Shown here: positions 49,958 to 58,182 of the stretch, one piece after another | Numbering within the stretch: the stretch's first letter is position 1 | Layout of the letters: every line of letters begins with the position of its first letter | Source of the DNA: Burkholderiales bacterium PBB6 | GTDB taxonomy: Bacteria; Pseudomonadota; Gammaproteobacteria; Burkholderiales; Burkholderiaceae_C | Assembly: GCA_002255925.1 (NCBI GenBank) | Contig: NKIH01000001.1 | Location: forward strand, 1-64,000 | Length of the DNA stretch: 64,000 nucleotides | Direction of reading: 5' to 3' | The notes under the pieces: model-generated | Told to the model about the DNA's origin: nothing | Database searches by the model: none | The model's input: only the letters and a program-made list of their open reading frames with translations | Program-made: the position numbers and the translations under genes

Positions 49958-51531
49958 CACGGCTCCTGGGGTTCGTGGGTGATGATCGCCGGGCGATTCA
50001 GCCGCTCCGAGGTCATCTCGCCGACGCGGGTCGCGTGCTTGCGCGCGTTCTCCAGACCCTGGCGATTCAGCGCCGAGTCCGGCGTGCTCACACGCGGCGT
50101 GGCGATCACGAACAGCTCGGTCTGCTCGGCCGTGTTTTCGCGGGCCTTGAACAGGTGGCTGATGATGGGCAGGCGCGACAGGCCGGGCACGCCGTCGCTC
50201 GACACCTCCGAGCGTTGGCGCAGCAGGCCGGCGATGACCAGCGGCTCGCCCTCCTTCATCGCCACCTGGGTTTGGGTGCGGTTGGTCGAGAAGGCCACGA
50301 AGCCGCCGTTCGAATTGCGCGTGTCGGGCTCGGACACTTCGATCAGCAACTGCGAATCGATGTTGCCGTTGCCGTCGGCCAGCGGCTTGAATTCGATCCG
50401 CACGCCGTACTGCTTGTACTCCACGCCGATCACGCCGTTGCCCTGCGGCACCGGGATCGGAATCTCGCCACCGGCCAGGAAGTTCGCTTCGCCGCCGCTG
50501 CGGCAACTCAGGCGCGGCTCGGCCAGCGTCCAGGCATCACCGTTCTGCTCCAGCATGTTGATCGCCGACGTGATCTGCGTGGCCAGCCCGAAATAGGTGG
50601 CCACCGGGTTGGAGGTGTTCACCGACGGGAAGGTGGCCGATGCCGCCGGGCGCCACGGCGTGTTGCTGTAGCCCAGCGCGCTGGTTGCCAGGGTCGGGCC
50701 ATTGGCCGACGAGGCCCACTTCACGCCAATCTGGTCGAGTGCCTTCTTCTTCACCTCCACCACGCGCAGGTCGATCTGCACCATGCGGTCGAGCATCAGC
50801 GGGTCGGCATCAGCCGGCCGGTCCGGCACGAGGTTCAGCACTTGCGGAAAGCTCTCGCCCAGCCGCTTCAGGCGAACGCCGCTTTCCGAATCGGGATAGC
50901 GCCCTTCCATCACCACGCGAGAACCCACCAGACGGGCGGTGATGCCCGGCACTTCACGCATCAGGCTCTGCAGATCCGACAGCACCGTGTTGGCACCCAC
51001 GCTATCGATGTTGATCGCGTAGGTCAGCTGCCGGCCGTTTTTCAGCCAGACATGCATGGTGGTCTGGCCGGCGGCCTCGGCCAGCAGCACGATCTGGCGG
51101 TCATCGACCACCGTGGCCTTCAGCAAGGCCCCGTTGCCGATGGCGATGCGGGCGACGCTCTGCAGCTCGATGGTCGAGACCTCCCCGACCACCATGCTGC
51201 GGGCCGGGCCACGCTCCAGCACCGGGGGCATCGGCGTGGTGGCAGCACGTGGCCGGAACACGGGCGCGGGCTTGGCGGTCGTGCCCGCGGGCTCGATCAA
51301 GGCGCTGGCGGCCGCGGTGGTTGGCGCGGTGGTGACAGGTGCATTGCGAGGTACCGACACCGGCGTCGACACGGCCGTCGGGGCCTTGAGCGACGGGTTG
51401 GTCGGTGGGGGGCTCGTCTGCGCCTGGGCCCACAAGGCCACCGGCAACATCCAGAGGGTGGCTGCCACCCCGGTGCGGGCGCTCCGCTTGGTTCGCGCGC
51501 GATACAACTGCAAGGTCTTCTCCCTGTTCAT
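49957..51531 (-). CDS. Tad secretin RcpA/CpaC
   Basis: This 524-residue outer-membrane pore protein has an N-terminal signal (LWMLPVALWAQAQ) and a Pro/Thr/Ala-rich stretch to about residue 95. An N-terminal secretin/BON-like part (EVSTIELQSVARIAIGNGALLK, LVGSRVVMEGRYPDSESGVRLKRL) precedes the type II/III secretin C-domain (GEANFLAGGEIPIPV, LLIEVSEPDT, EGEPLVIAGLLRQR, PGLSRLPIISHLFK). The ATG at 51531 lies before the signal. It is followed directly by the FHA-TadA gene. Confidence 0.9.
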
Positions 51532-51595
51532 GAATCTGTGAGGTCGGCCACCAGGGCCGCCGGGTGCATGGGTGTGTGTTGGGGGCTGGCGCGCG

Positions 51596-52579
51596 TCAGC
51601 GCTGGCCAGACAGGGCCGACGTGGCGTTGGCCGTGGCCGCCGTGGTCGCCTTGATGACGTTGGCCGCCTGGGCCGCTGCAGGCCCCGCTGCCGTCGGCGG
51701 CAGGCTGGCAAGGCCAGGGCGCGGTGCGGGCACGGTGCTGCCCAGTTTGGCGAGCTGCAGCTCAGCAGCACCGGTGCCGCTGCCACCCACCAGGTATTCC
51801 ACCGTGCGCTCGGCGGCGGCCACCGCCTTGCGGCCGCCCATCAACGAAGCGGCATTCATCGCCGCCACGCCGTTCGGCTGTGCATCGTCCGGGTGGCGCA
51901 ACACGGCCGTCAGGCTGCCAGCGCGCTTGGCCTGGATGATGCGCGAGGCTTCCTCGGGCGTCACTTCCAGCGTCACCGTCGCGAAGCCGCGCTCGGCCTC
52001 GGTGCCTTCCGCGCGCTTGCTCAAGACCTGGTCGGTGGCCAGCACCTGCACCTGCGACAGCAGCGGCAAGGTGAATTCCGTTTCGTTGCCGTCGCCTGAT
52101 TTGCCGGAATAGATCAGGTCGATGAAGTCGCCCGGGCGCAGCAGGCCGGACACCGAATTCACCGCGTCCACCTCGAACGTCAGGGCTCGATGTCCCTTCT
52201 TCAACGTGCTCGAGAACACGCCGTTGCCCAGGCCTTCGGTGTGCACCGGCAGCAGCACCTCGCCACGCTTGAGCGGCGCCACCAGACGCTGCTTCAGGTA
52301 GGTGCCGAACTCGTCCGGATGCACGGCAGTGGCATGCACGTATTCCTGCGGCATGGGCCGCACGGCCAGCAGCTCTTCGGTCAGGGCTTCGCCACGTTCC
52401 AGATCCCGCTTGGCCACCACCACATTGACCATGCGCTGGCCGCGTTTCACCTCGTCTTCCAGCTGCGCCATCTTGTCGGTGATGACGGCGTTGCTGAGGT
52501 ACACGGCGCCACCACCCAGGGTGAGGGCGCCGCCCAGCAACAGCCAGTTGGAGTTGATCTTGAGTTTCGGAAACTGCAT
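51596..52579 (-). CDS. cpaB: Flp pilus assembly protein CpaB/RcpC
   Basis: This 327-residue protein has an N-terminal helix (WLLLGGALTLGGGAVYLS), a coiled segment (KMAQLEDEVKRGQRM), an SAF domain (VVVAKRDLERGEALTEELLAVRPMPQEYV) and a C-terminal RcpC-type domain with LRPGDFIDLIYSG. The end is Ala/Pro-rich. It is thought to line the periplasmic channel next to the secretin. The gene lies 6 nt after the short Flp-like gene. Confidence 0.9.
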   Translation of the reverse strand: MQFPKLKINSNWLLLGGALTLGGGAVYLSNAVITDKMAQLEDEVKRGQRMVNVVVAKRDLERGEALTEELLAVRPMPQEYVHATAVHPDEFGTYLKQRLVAPLKRGEVLLPVHTEGLGNGVFSSTLKKGHRALTFEVDAVNSVSGLLRPGDFIDLIYSGKSGDGNETEFTLPLLSQVQVLATDQVLSKRAEGTEAERGFATVTLEVTPEEASRIIQAKRAGSLTAVLRHPDDAQPNGVAAMNAASLMGGRKAVAAAERTVEYLVGGSGTGAAELQLAKLGSTVPAPRPGLASLPPTAAGPAAAQAANVIKATTAATANATSALSGQR

Positions 52580-52585
52580 GGTGAC

Positions 52586-52789
52586 TCAGGGCAAGGAGAT
52601 GAAGAAGGAGAAGTTGCGGAAGAACGCCCGCACCATGTCGGCCAGGTGCTGGGCCATCGTGCGGCCACCCACATCGACCATGAACAGCGCGGCCACCAGG
52701 GCGGCGCTGACCACCAGGTATTCGATGCTGGCCTGCCCGTGCAGGCGGCCGCGGTGCAGGGAGGCCAGGGAGCGACGAATCAGGGTCAT
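52586..52789 (-). CDS. Small Flp-like prepilin
   Basis: This 67-residue protein has a class III (Flp-type) signal: a basic leader RRSLASLHRGRLHG, a cleavage Gly and QASIEY, which fits the G/XXXXEY rule, then a hydrophobic helix (LVVSAALVAALFMV). It could be a minor pilin or a second Flp. The C-terminal end FFRNFSFFISLP is aromatic and unlike the main Flp at 57608. It starts with ATG within the stop of the upstream gene (4-nt overlap). Confidence 0.75.
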   Translation of the reverse strand: MTLIRRSLASLHRGRLHGQASIEYLVVSAALVAALFMVDVGGRTMAQHLADMVRAFFRNFSFFISLP

Positions 52790-53517
52790 GGCGGCGGGCT
52801 CAGCAGGTTCACGGTCAGGTAGACGGCGCGGCCGGACGGGTCACGGCCCGCGACGATGTCGAGCGACTGCGGCGGCTTGTCGAAACTCCCCAGCCAGGTG
52901 GTGTCCCCGTCCTTCGAGGTGGAGGTGCGGTCGAAGGTCAGCTGCCAACCCCGGCGCAGCCACTCGGCCCGCCAACGCTGGATGGACACCTCGAGGCTCG
53001 CGTTGCTGCTCAGGCTGATGAGCTGGCTGCGGCGCGGGCCGTCGCGTGACTCGGTCACCTGCATCACGCGGGTGTCCGGAAAGCTGGGCAGGAAGGCCGG
53101 CACCACCGGCGCGCTGCCGTCCTTGAAGTTGATGATGCTCAGCATGCCGGTGCTGCCACCACCCGGTGTGAGCGGCTTGGCCTGCACCATCATCTGGTGG
53201 CCATCACGCAGCATCGACACGGTCTGCCAGCCGGCCACTTCCAGGCTGCGCGGCTCACCCAGGCGGCGGTCGTGCCAGGCGCGGCGATAAAACGCCAGCA
53301 CCTCGTCAACGGTGAGCTCGGACTGGAACTCCTCGATGCGGGTGGGACGGCCGTTCACCACCGAGTCACCCGCCACCAGCTGCGTGGTGGTGCGCGGCGG
53401 CAGGCCCAGCTCGGGCCAGGCGGCGGCCAGCGCCGGCGTGGCCAGGGCGGCGGCAGCAGCGGCGACAGCGCTCAAGGCCAGCGCATGGCCAGAGCGGCGG
53501 GGCAGGCTCACCAGCAT
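52786..53517 (-). CDS. Hypothetical secreted protein in the Tad operon
   Basis: This 243-residue protein is exported by a signal peptide (about 1-33, ending ATPALAAAWP). I recognise no family. It has two similar halves by eye: VDEVLAFYRRAWHDRRLG near 70 and LEVSIQRWRAEWLRRGWQLTF near 175, each an amphipathic helix followed by beta segments. This pattern also occurs in DUF-type periplasmic proteins with split folds. It overlaps the TadE-like gene by 10 nt and the Flp-like gene by 4 nt, so a role in pilus assembly is inferred from position only. Confidence 0.75.
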   Translation of the reverse strand: MLVSLPRRSGHALALSAVAAAAAALATPALAAAWPELGLPPRTTTQLVAGDSVVNGRPTRIEEFQSELTVDEVLAFYRRAWHDRRLGEPRSLEVAGWQTVSMLRDGHQMMVQAKPLTPGGGSTGMLSIINFKDGSAPVVPAFLPSFPDTRVMQVTESRDGPRRSQLISLSSNASLEVSIQRWRAEWLRRGWQLTFDRTSTSKDGDTTWLGSFDKPPQSLDIVAGRDPSGRAVYLTVNLLSPPP

Positions 53518-54305
53518 TTGCCGTTGTCCGCGGCGCCGTCGAGGCGGCCGTTGTAGACCACGTCGGGCTTGATGCAGCCGAGCTGCGGGCCATGGGGTTC
53601 GAAGAGACCAATCGCCGCGGCCAGCAGACCGGACAGCGCCTTGGGAATCTTGGAGGTGGGCACCAGGGTCGAGGCGGCGTCGCGCGTGGCCTTGGAGCCG
53701 CTGCTGCCCAGGCCGTCACCCACGGCGGCGGTGGCCGCGGCAATGGTCAGCAGGCCGGGGGTGTCGGTGGACTGGTCGTAGCGGTTCAACAAAGACACTT
53801 CGACCTGGGCGGTGTGGGTGCCGCCATAACTCTTGCCGGCTGTCTTGGTCATGAAGCCCAGCGACTTGGCTACAGTGCCGCTGCCCAGGCTGCCCGAGGC
53901 CCAGGTCAACTTCGCGTCGGTGTGCTTCTGCAGCAGGGCCTGGCCACTCACGCTTTGCCACATCCAGGGCTGGCCCTCGCCATCCGCCAGCGTGGTGGCG
54001 GTGTCGTCGGTCTGCAGGTGCCCATCGGCTTGCAGCTGCTTCCAGCTGGTGAAGTAGCGCGCCCGCATCTGGTCTTCGATCTTGGCGTCGGAGAGCACCT
54101 TGCTGTCGGGCTGCATGACGCGCTGGAAGGCGGCGTAACGGCTGGCCTGCGTGGCGGTTTGGTGGATTTCGCCATAGCGGCCGGCATACGCCACCGCCAG
54201 GAACAGCGGCAACATCACCAGCAGCGCAATCAGGAATTCGGTGGCCGACTGGCCGGCCTGAGTGGCCTTCGCTGCGCCCATGCGGACGATCATGTTCGAA
54301 TTCAT
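53508..54305 (-). CDS. TadE-like pseudopilin with long C-terminal domain
   Basis: This 265-residue protein has a prepilin-like N-terminus: a short leader, AGQSATEF (cleavage after Gly, Glu at +5 replacing the EY pattern with EF), and helix LIALLVMLPLFLAVAYAG. The long periplasmic domain ends with a Cys pair (GCIKPDV, GKCW). TadE/TadF proteins are processed by the prepilin peptidase TadV, which is not in this window. It overlaps both neighbours (10 nt and 4 nt). Confidence 0.85.
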   Translation of the reverse strand: MNSNMIVRMGAAKATQAGQSATEFLIALLVMLPLFLAVAYAGRYGEIHQTATQASRYAAFQRVMQPDSKVLSDAKIEDQMRARYFTSWKQLQADGHLQTDDTATTLADGEGQPWMWQSVSGQALLQKHTDAKLTWASGSLGSGTVAKSLGFMTKTAGKSYGGTHTAQVEVSLLNRYDQSTDTPGLLTIAAATAAVGDGLGSSGSKATRDAASTLVPTSKIPKALSGLLAAAIGLFEPHGPQLGCIKPDVVYNGRLDGAADNGKCW

Positions 54306-55177
54306 CGTGTGCCCCCCAGCGGCTGCTTGGCCACCTGCTGGATGAAGCGCTCGGCGCCTGCGCGGCCAAAGCGTTCAGCCGCGATGGGCTGGCCTTCTTC
54401 CAGCGTCTTGAGCTGGGTACGGCCACCGACGTACAGCATGGCTTCCATCAAGCCACCCGCCGGGTGGCGCGTCATCACGGTCACGTTGCGCCACGGGCCG
54501 CGGTGCTGGTAGACCGGGCGCGAAGCCAGCAGGCAGACGTCGAGCTCGTCGTCCGCGCTGTCAGCCACCGGCATGCCGGCCTTGCGCATGTCACGGGCCA
54601 GAAGATCGGCATTCCAGACACAGTCGCCGTTGCCCGTGGCTTGTCGTTTCAGGCCTTGCAGGTTCATCGCCGGTGCCGGCTTGGCCGGGCAACCCGGGCC
54701 GGCGGTGCCCGCCTTGTAGCCGCGGTCGCCGGCGCTGGGTGCAGCGCCCGAGGCCAGCACCGACGTTGGTGCCGAGTAGCCCACCCACTCGGCATCACAG
54801 CCCTTCTGCTGGCGCACATGGAACTCCCGGTAGACCACCGGTGCGCAGCCCCGTGCGGCATCCGCGCCCACGGTGGACTGGGTCACGTACTCGGCCCAGA
54901 ACTCACCATCGAACAGAGCCTCACGCTCGAAGGTCACCAGACGAGCCAGCTCGGCCGGCAGCGGCATCGCCGGTCGCTTGGCCTGTGCCGGCTTGTCGCT
55001 CATGCAGGCCTCCACCGCCATCTCCAGGCGGTCTTCAAGGGCCTGGGCCGGGCTGTAGCCCACCTCCACCACACGCAGCGTGGGTGGGCGCTCAGCCGTG
55101 GCAGCGTGGCCGGGTGTGGCCAGGCCAGCAGCAAGCAGACCCGCCGTCAAAACGGTCAAGGCGGTGATGTGCATCAT
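54302..55177 (-). CDS. Cysteine-containing secreted protein in the Tad operon
   Basis: This 291-residue exported protein has a signal peptide ending near ATPGHAATA. The mature part has six cysteines (in EACMSD, ARGCAPV, KGCDAE, GPGCPAK, GDCVWN, DVCLLA), suggesting up to three disulfides. I recognise no family. It overlaps the TadG-like and TadE-like genes by 4 nt on each side. A surface or pilus-associated role is inferred from position only. Confidence 0.75.
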   Translation of the reverse strand: MMHITALTVLTAGLLAAGLATPGHAATAERPPTLRVVEVGYSPAQALEDRLEMAVEACMSDKPAQAKRPAMPLPAELARLVTFEREALFDGEFWAEYVTQSTVGADAARGCAPVVYREFHVRQQKGCDAEWVGYSAPTSVLASGAAPSAGDRGYKAGTAGPGCPAKPAPAMNLQGLKRQATGNGDCVWNADLLARDMRKAGMPVADSADDELDVCLLASRPVYQHRGPWRNVTVMTRHPAGGLMEAMLYVGGRTQLKTLEEGQPIAAERFGRAGAERFIQQVAKQPLGGTR

Positions 55178-56643
55178 TTCTGCCCCCCGGGGGTGTACAG
55201 CGCTTCATCCGGGATGATCATGCCCATCGCCATCAGCAGCGCGGCCTTCTGTTTGAGCGTCATGTCAGTCAGGCGAGCCTGCCAGTAGGGGCTGTAGAGC
55301 GAGCCATATTCCTTGGCGTTGTCGCTGCGCCAGAGGCTGCTGCCCGTGATGTCGTTCAGCAGTCCACGCCGGGGGCGCTCGAACGACACCCGGGCCCGCG
55401 CAATGGCCGTCAGCTGGTTGTCGTTCAGGCGCTGCGGCATCTCGGACGAGCCGGTGGCAGCGTCGGTCGCCACGCCCATGGCGAGCGATTCGGAGGTCGT
55501 CGTGTTGGCCTGCGGGCGGCGCACCACCACCGTGAAATCAAGCCCGAGCGGGTCGGTCTTGGGGGCCTTCTTCAGCTTCGGCGCGATGTCGTAGAGCTCG
55601 GGCACGCCCGACCAGTTGCTGTGCTTGGTGGCATCCGAGCGGGCCAGGCTTTGCGCGCTGCGGCCCGGGCTCCACTTGGTGCCTGCGGTCGAGCCGTTTT
55701 TGTCGGCATTCGAGCGGCCCCAGCCGATCGGTTGGTGATCCTTGCACCACGGCCCATCTTTCTTGCAGGGGTACTTCTCCCAGATTTCCAGCGTGTCCTG
55801 GGTTTCCCAGCGCTCGAAGTTGTGGAGCTGCGAGCCCCCGTTTTTCTCGGTGCCGACCAAACCGAAGTCCGCATTCATCCAGCCGCGCCCCGGCCGGCTG
55901 GCCGAGAAGTCATCGCGCGAGGCCAGCAGCACATTGGCCGCATCCCCCCGGTCACCCGCCTTGTACTGCGAGGTGAAGTTGGAAAACGCGGTGATGTTCA
56001 GGCCCAGCGTCAGGGCCCGCACCGGCACGCTGTTCTCCATCGTCATGCCGGCGTCGGCATGGGTCTTGAAGGCGGCGCGGTTCTGGTTGACGACACCGAT
56101 GGCGGCGTTTTCGGCCAGCGCCCCACCAGCGGCCAGCACCGCCTTGTGGGCCACGGCCGCCGACTCCTTCAACACCTTCAGGGCCGGCAGCACGGCGTTG
56201 TTGTCGACATTCACCAGCTGGCCGTGCACCTTCTCGGCCACGCTGGCCGACTGGTGCAGGAACTTGGCCACCGCCGCCACCGGGGGCACGAAGACGCTCA
56301 GCACGTCCACCACATAGCCCATGTTGTCGGCCGTGCGGCGCAGGTATTGCAGCCAGCTCTCCAGGCTGATCATCTGGATCAGGAAGGCCTCGTTGGCCAT
56401 GATGGAGCGGTTGTTGTAGGCCACCAGGTTCAGCAGGCGGGCCTCCACCGTGGCGCCCGCAATCGCGGCTGCGTCCGCCGCATTCACGGTGCGCTGCTTG
56501 CCCACCAGCAACTGCGAGGTGTTGAACACCGCATACAACACGGCCGCGCTGGCCGCCATCGTGCCCAGCATCCAGATCAGGGCCTGGCCGTGGCTGCGGG
56601 CCTGGCGCGATGGGCGCTGGCCGCGGGGGGTGCGAATCTGCAT
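55174..56643 (-). CDS. TadG-like pilus-assembly protein
   Basis: The 489-residue protein begins with a TadG-like N-terminus: a short basic leader, SHGQALIWMLGTMAASAAVLYAVFNTSQLL, and the NAADAAAIAGATVEARLLNLVAYNN block of the Tad_N/TadG family. It lacks the E at +5 that peptidase substrates have, so it is probably anchored rather than cleaved. The large periplasmic region has a Cys pair (KYPCKKDGPWCK). No VWA motif (DxSxS) is apparent. It lies 34 nt after the OmpA-like gene. Confidence 0.85.
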   Translation of the reverse strand: MQIRTPRGQRPSRQARSHGQALIWMLGTMAASAAVLYAVFNTSQLLVGKQRTVNAADAAAIAGATVEARLLNLVAYNNRSIMANEAFLIQMISLESWLQYLRRTADNMGYVVDVLSVFVPPVAAVAKFLHQSASVAEKVHGQLVNVDNNAVLPALKVLKESAAVAHKAVLAAGGALAENAAIGVVNQNRAAFKTHADAGMTMENSVPVRALTLGLNITAFSNFTSQYKAGDRGDAANVLLASRDDFSASRPGRGWMNADFGLVGTEKNGGSQLHNFERWETQDTLEIWEKYPCKKDGPWCKDHQPIGWGRSNADKNGSTAGTKWSPGRSAQSLARSDATKHSNWSGVPELYDIAPKLKKAPKTDPLGLDFTVVVRRPQANTTTSESLAMGVATDAATGSSEMPQRLNDNQLTAIARARVSFERPRRGLLNDITGSSLWRSDNAKEYGSLYSPYWQARLTDMTLKQKAALLMAMGMIIPDEALYTPGGQK

Positions 56644-56676
56644 GCGGGTCTCCTGTCCTGTCGTCCGGGCCTGGCG

Positions 56677-57546
56677 TCAGCCCGCCTTGCGCTTCACCAG
56701 TTCCACCCGCCGGTTGCGGGCGCGGCCGTCTTCGGTGCGGTTGTCAGCCACCGGCACATCGGCGCCATGGCCCACGGCCTGCACGCGCTTCGGGTCACCC
56801 AGGCCCTGCGCCACGGCCGCGGCCACGTTCTGGGCCCGTGCCAGCGAGAGCTTGCGGTTGTCAGCGGCCTGGCCGACGTTGTCGGTGTGGCCTTCGATCG
56901 ACAGCTGCAGTTGGCGGTCGGCCTTCAGCAGGGCCACGATTTCACGGATCAGGGGCGTGGCATCGGCCGGCAATTCAGCGCGGCCGGTGGCGAAGTTGAT
57001 CTTCACTGTGGCGAGGCCGTCCTTGCGGATGCTCTCAGCCAGGGCCGAGGCCGTGACGCTCTGCACCAGGGCGGCTGGCTGGATGATCGTCAGCGAGTAC
57101 CACTGCGGACTGTTGATGTAGAGCAGCACGGTGGCGCCGCCTTGGGCCGCCGGTTGCTGGAACACGTGAAAGCCGCCCCGCACATCATTGCCAGACGTGC
57201 CGTAGCCGCTGTTCAGCTGCACGGCACCAATTTTTTTCAATGCCGTTTGATAGTTCCGGAAGACCGCGAGTTCGCTCGTGGCCTGAGATTCATCGACATA
57301 TTTCAATACTGAAATATGCCCCTCATATGACACCGAACCCTTTTGGCCAGATATTTTTCCAGCCAGTTCGAAATCATCAATCTGAACTCGATCAAATGGT
57401 TTGTCTTCGCGCTCGGCCAATACAAACCCAGGCATACCTGTGAGCATCGGATGCGGTTTGAGCTCGGCACCTGTTACCAATTGTGAATACACCAATGGCA
57501 AAGCCAGCAAAAATGCCTGCAGGCAACGACGCGTCAAACCATTCAT
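56677..57546 (-). CDS. OmpA-family outer-membrane protein of the Tad locus
   Basis: This 289-residue protein has a signal peptide ending near LVTGAEL and an unassigned N-terminal domain (to about residue 170). It ends in an OmpA C-terminal peptidoglycan-binding domain: TVKINFATGRAELPADATPLIREI, IEGHTDNVGQAADNRKLSLARAQNVAAAV and RARNRRVELVKRK (Asp and Arg of the diaminopimelate pocket). The start at 57546 has GAGGAA 6 nt upstream. The 5' 300 nt have about 49% G+C by hand count, against roughly 70% or more for the rest, with a sharp border near 57225. Confidence 0.9.
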   Translation of the reverse strand: MNGLTRRCLQAFLLALPLVYSQLVTGAELKPHPMLTGMPGFVLAEREDKPFDRVQIDDFELAGKISGQKGSVSYEGHISVLKYVDESQATSELAVFRNYQTALKKIGAVQLNSGYGTSGNDVRGGFHVFQQPAAQGGATVLLYINSPQWYSLTIIQPAALVQSVTASALAESIRKDGLATVKINFATGRAELPADATPLIREIVALLKADRQLQLSIEGHTDNVGQAADNRKLSLARAQNVAAAVAQGLGDPKRVQAVGHGADVPVADNRTEDGRARNRRVELVKRKAG

Positions 57547-57607
57547 GGGTACTTCCTCAGACGGTATTGGCGGCGCCCGGTTCAGGGCGCCGCCAATCGA
57601 TTTCAAT

Positions 57608-57889
57608 TTACTTGGTGCCGGTGCTGTCAGCGAAATTGCTCAGGCCACGGGCGTTGCTGGCATCGGCCTTGGCATCTTGCTCAGCCTTCTTGGAAGCAGC
57701 GATGGCCTTCTTGGCATCGCCGTCTTGACCAGCCAGGCCTGCAGCCATGGCGGCGGTCTGGTTGCGGACGGTCTTGCCGAACAGGTTGTAGACACCGATG
57801 GCAGCGATCGAGATCAGCGCCACGATGATGATGTATTCGGTCATGCCTTGGCCACGAGCCGACTGCTTGGATTGCTGGGTCTTGTTCAC
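57608..57889 (-). CDS. flp: Flp major pilin
   Basis: This 93-residue prepilin has leader NKTQQSKQSARG, cleavage Gly then QGMTEY (G/XXXXEY), and helix IIIVALISIAAIGVYNLFG. It is longer than typical Flp pilins (50-70 residues) by an Ala/Lys/Asp-rich tail (KKAIAASKKAEQDAKADASNARGLSNFADSTGTK). The start is the GTG at 57889, with AGGAG 7 nt upstream. Upstream in-frame TTG codons have no such site. It is the first gene of the minus arm. Confidence 0.93.
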   Translation of the reverse strand: MNKTQQSKQSARGQGMTEYIIIVALISIAAIGVYNLFGKTVRNQTAAMAAGLAGQDGDAKKAIAASKKAEQDAKADASNARGLSNFADSTGTK

Positions 57890-58182
57890 AATTACACTCC
57901 TGTTTGAAACCAATTGTTTCTGCGTTGACTAACTGCACTACACGGCCAGAGCTGGCGCTTGCCGCCTTTGCCGAGCCGGCACCTTATCGACCCATCAAAC
58001 TATTCCAAGCCCCCAATTTGGGGGGGATCTAGGATGATTTCATAGGTAAAACAAGGGCACTTCGCAGTTAGGGGGTTCGTGTTGCTGACGCAAGTCCATA
58101 AACTCGCGCCGTCCAAAACCTCCCTAGAGAATTCACGCGCATCTGGCCCGCAGGCCGGGTGGCTCGTGCGTCGACCCACCCG
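57890..58182. promoter_or_regulatory. Divergent control region between the Tad arms
   Basis: This 293-bp gap holds no other gene. CCCCCAA-T-TTGGGGG (58010-58024) is a perfect 15-bp palindrome between the two arms, a candidate operator or weak hairpin. I could not assign sigma-70 elements for flp or the Lnt-like gene with confidence. The strongest candidates have poor hexamers. The palindrome is about 120 bp from flp and about 160 bp from the Lnt-like start. Confidence 0.45.

Noticed and set aside
52786-55177. The unknown Tad proteins as TadZ or TadD
   Set aside because: Neither has a Walker A motif, and both have clear signal peptides, which a cytoplasmic TadZ lacks. I see no TPR pattern as in TadD.
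57934-57948. Sigma-54-like element upstream of flp (minus strand TGGCC...TGCA)
   Set aside because: The GG and GC elements are 9 bp apart instead of the required 10, so it is probably chance.
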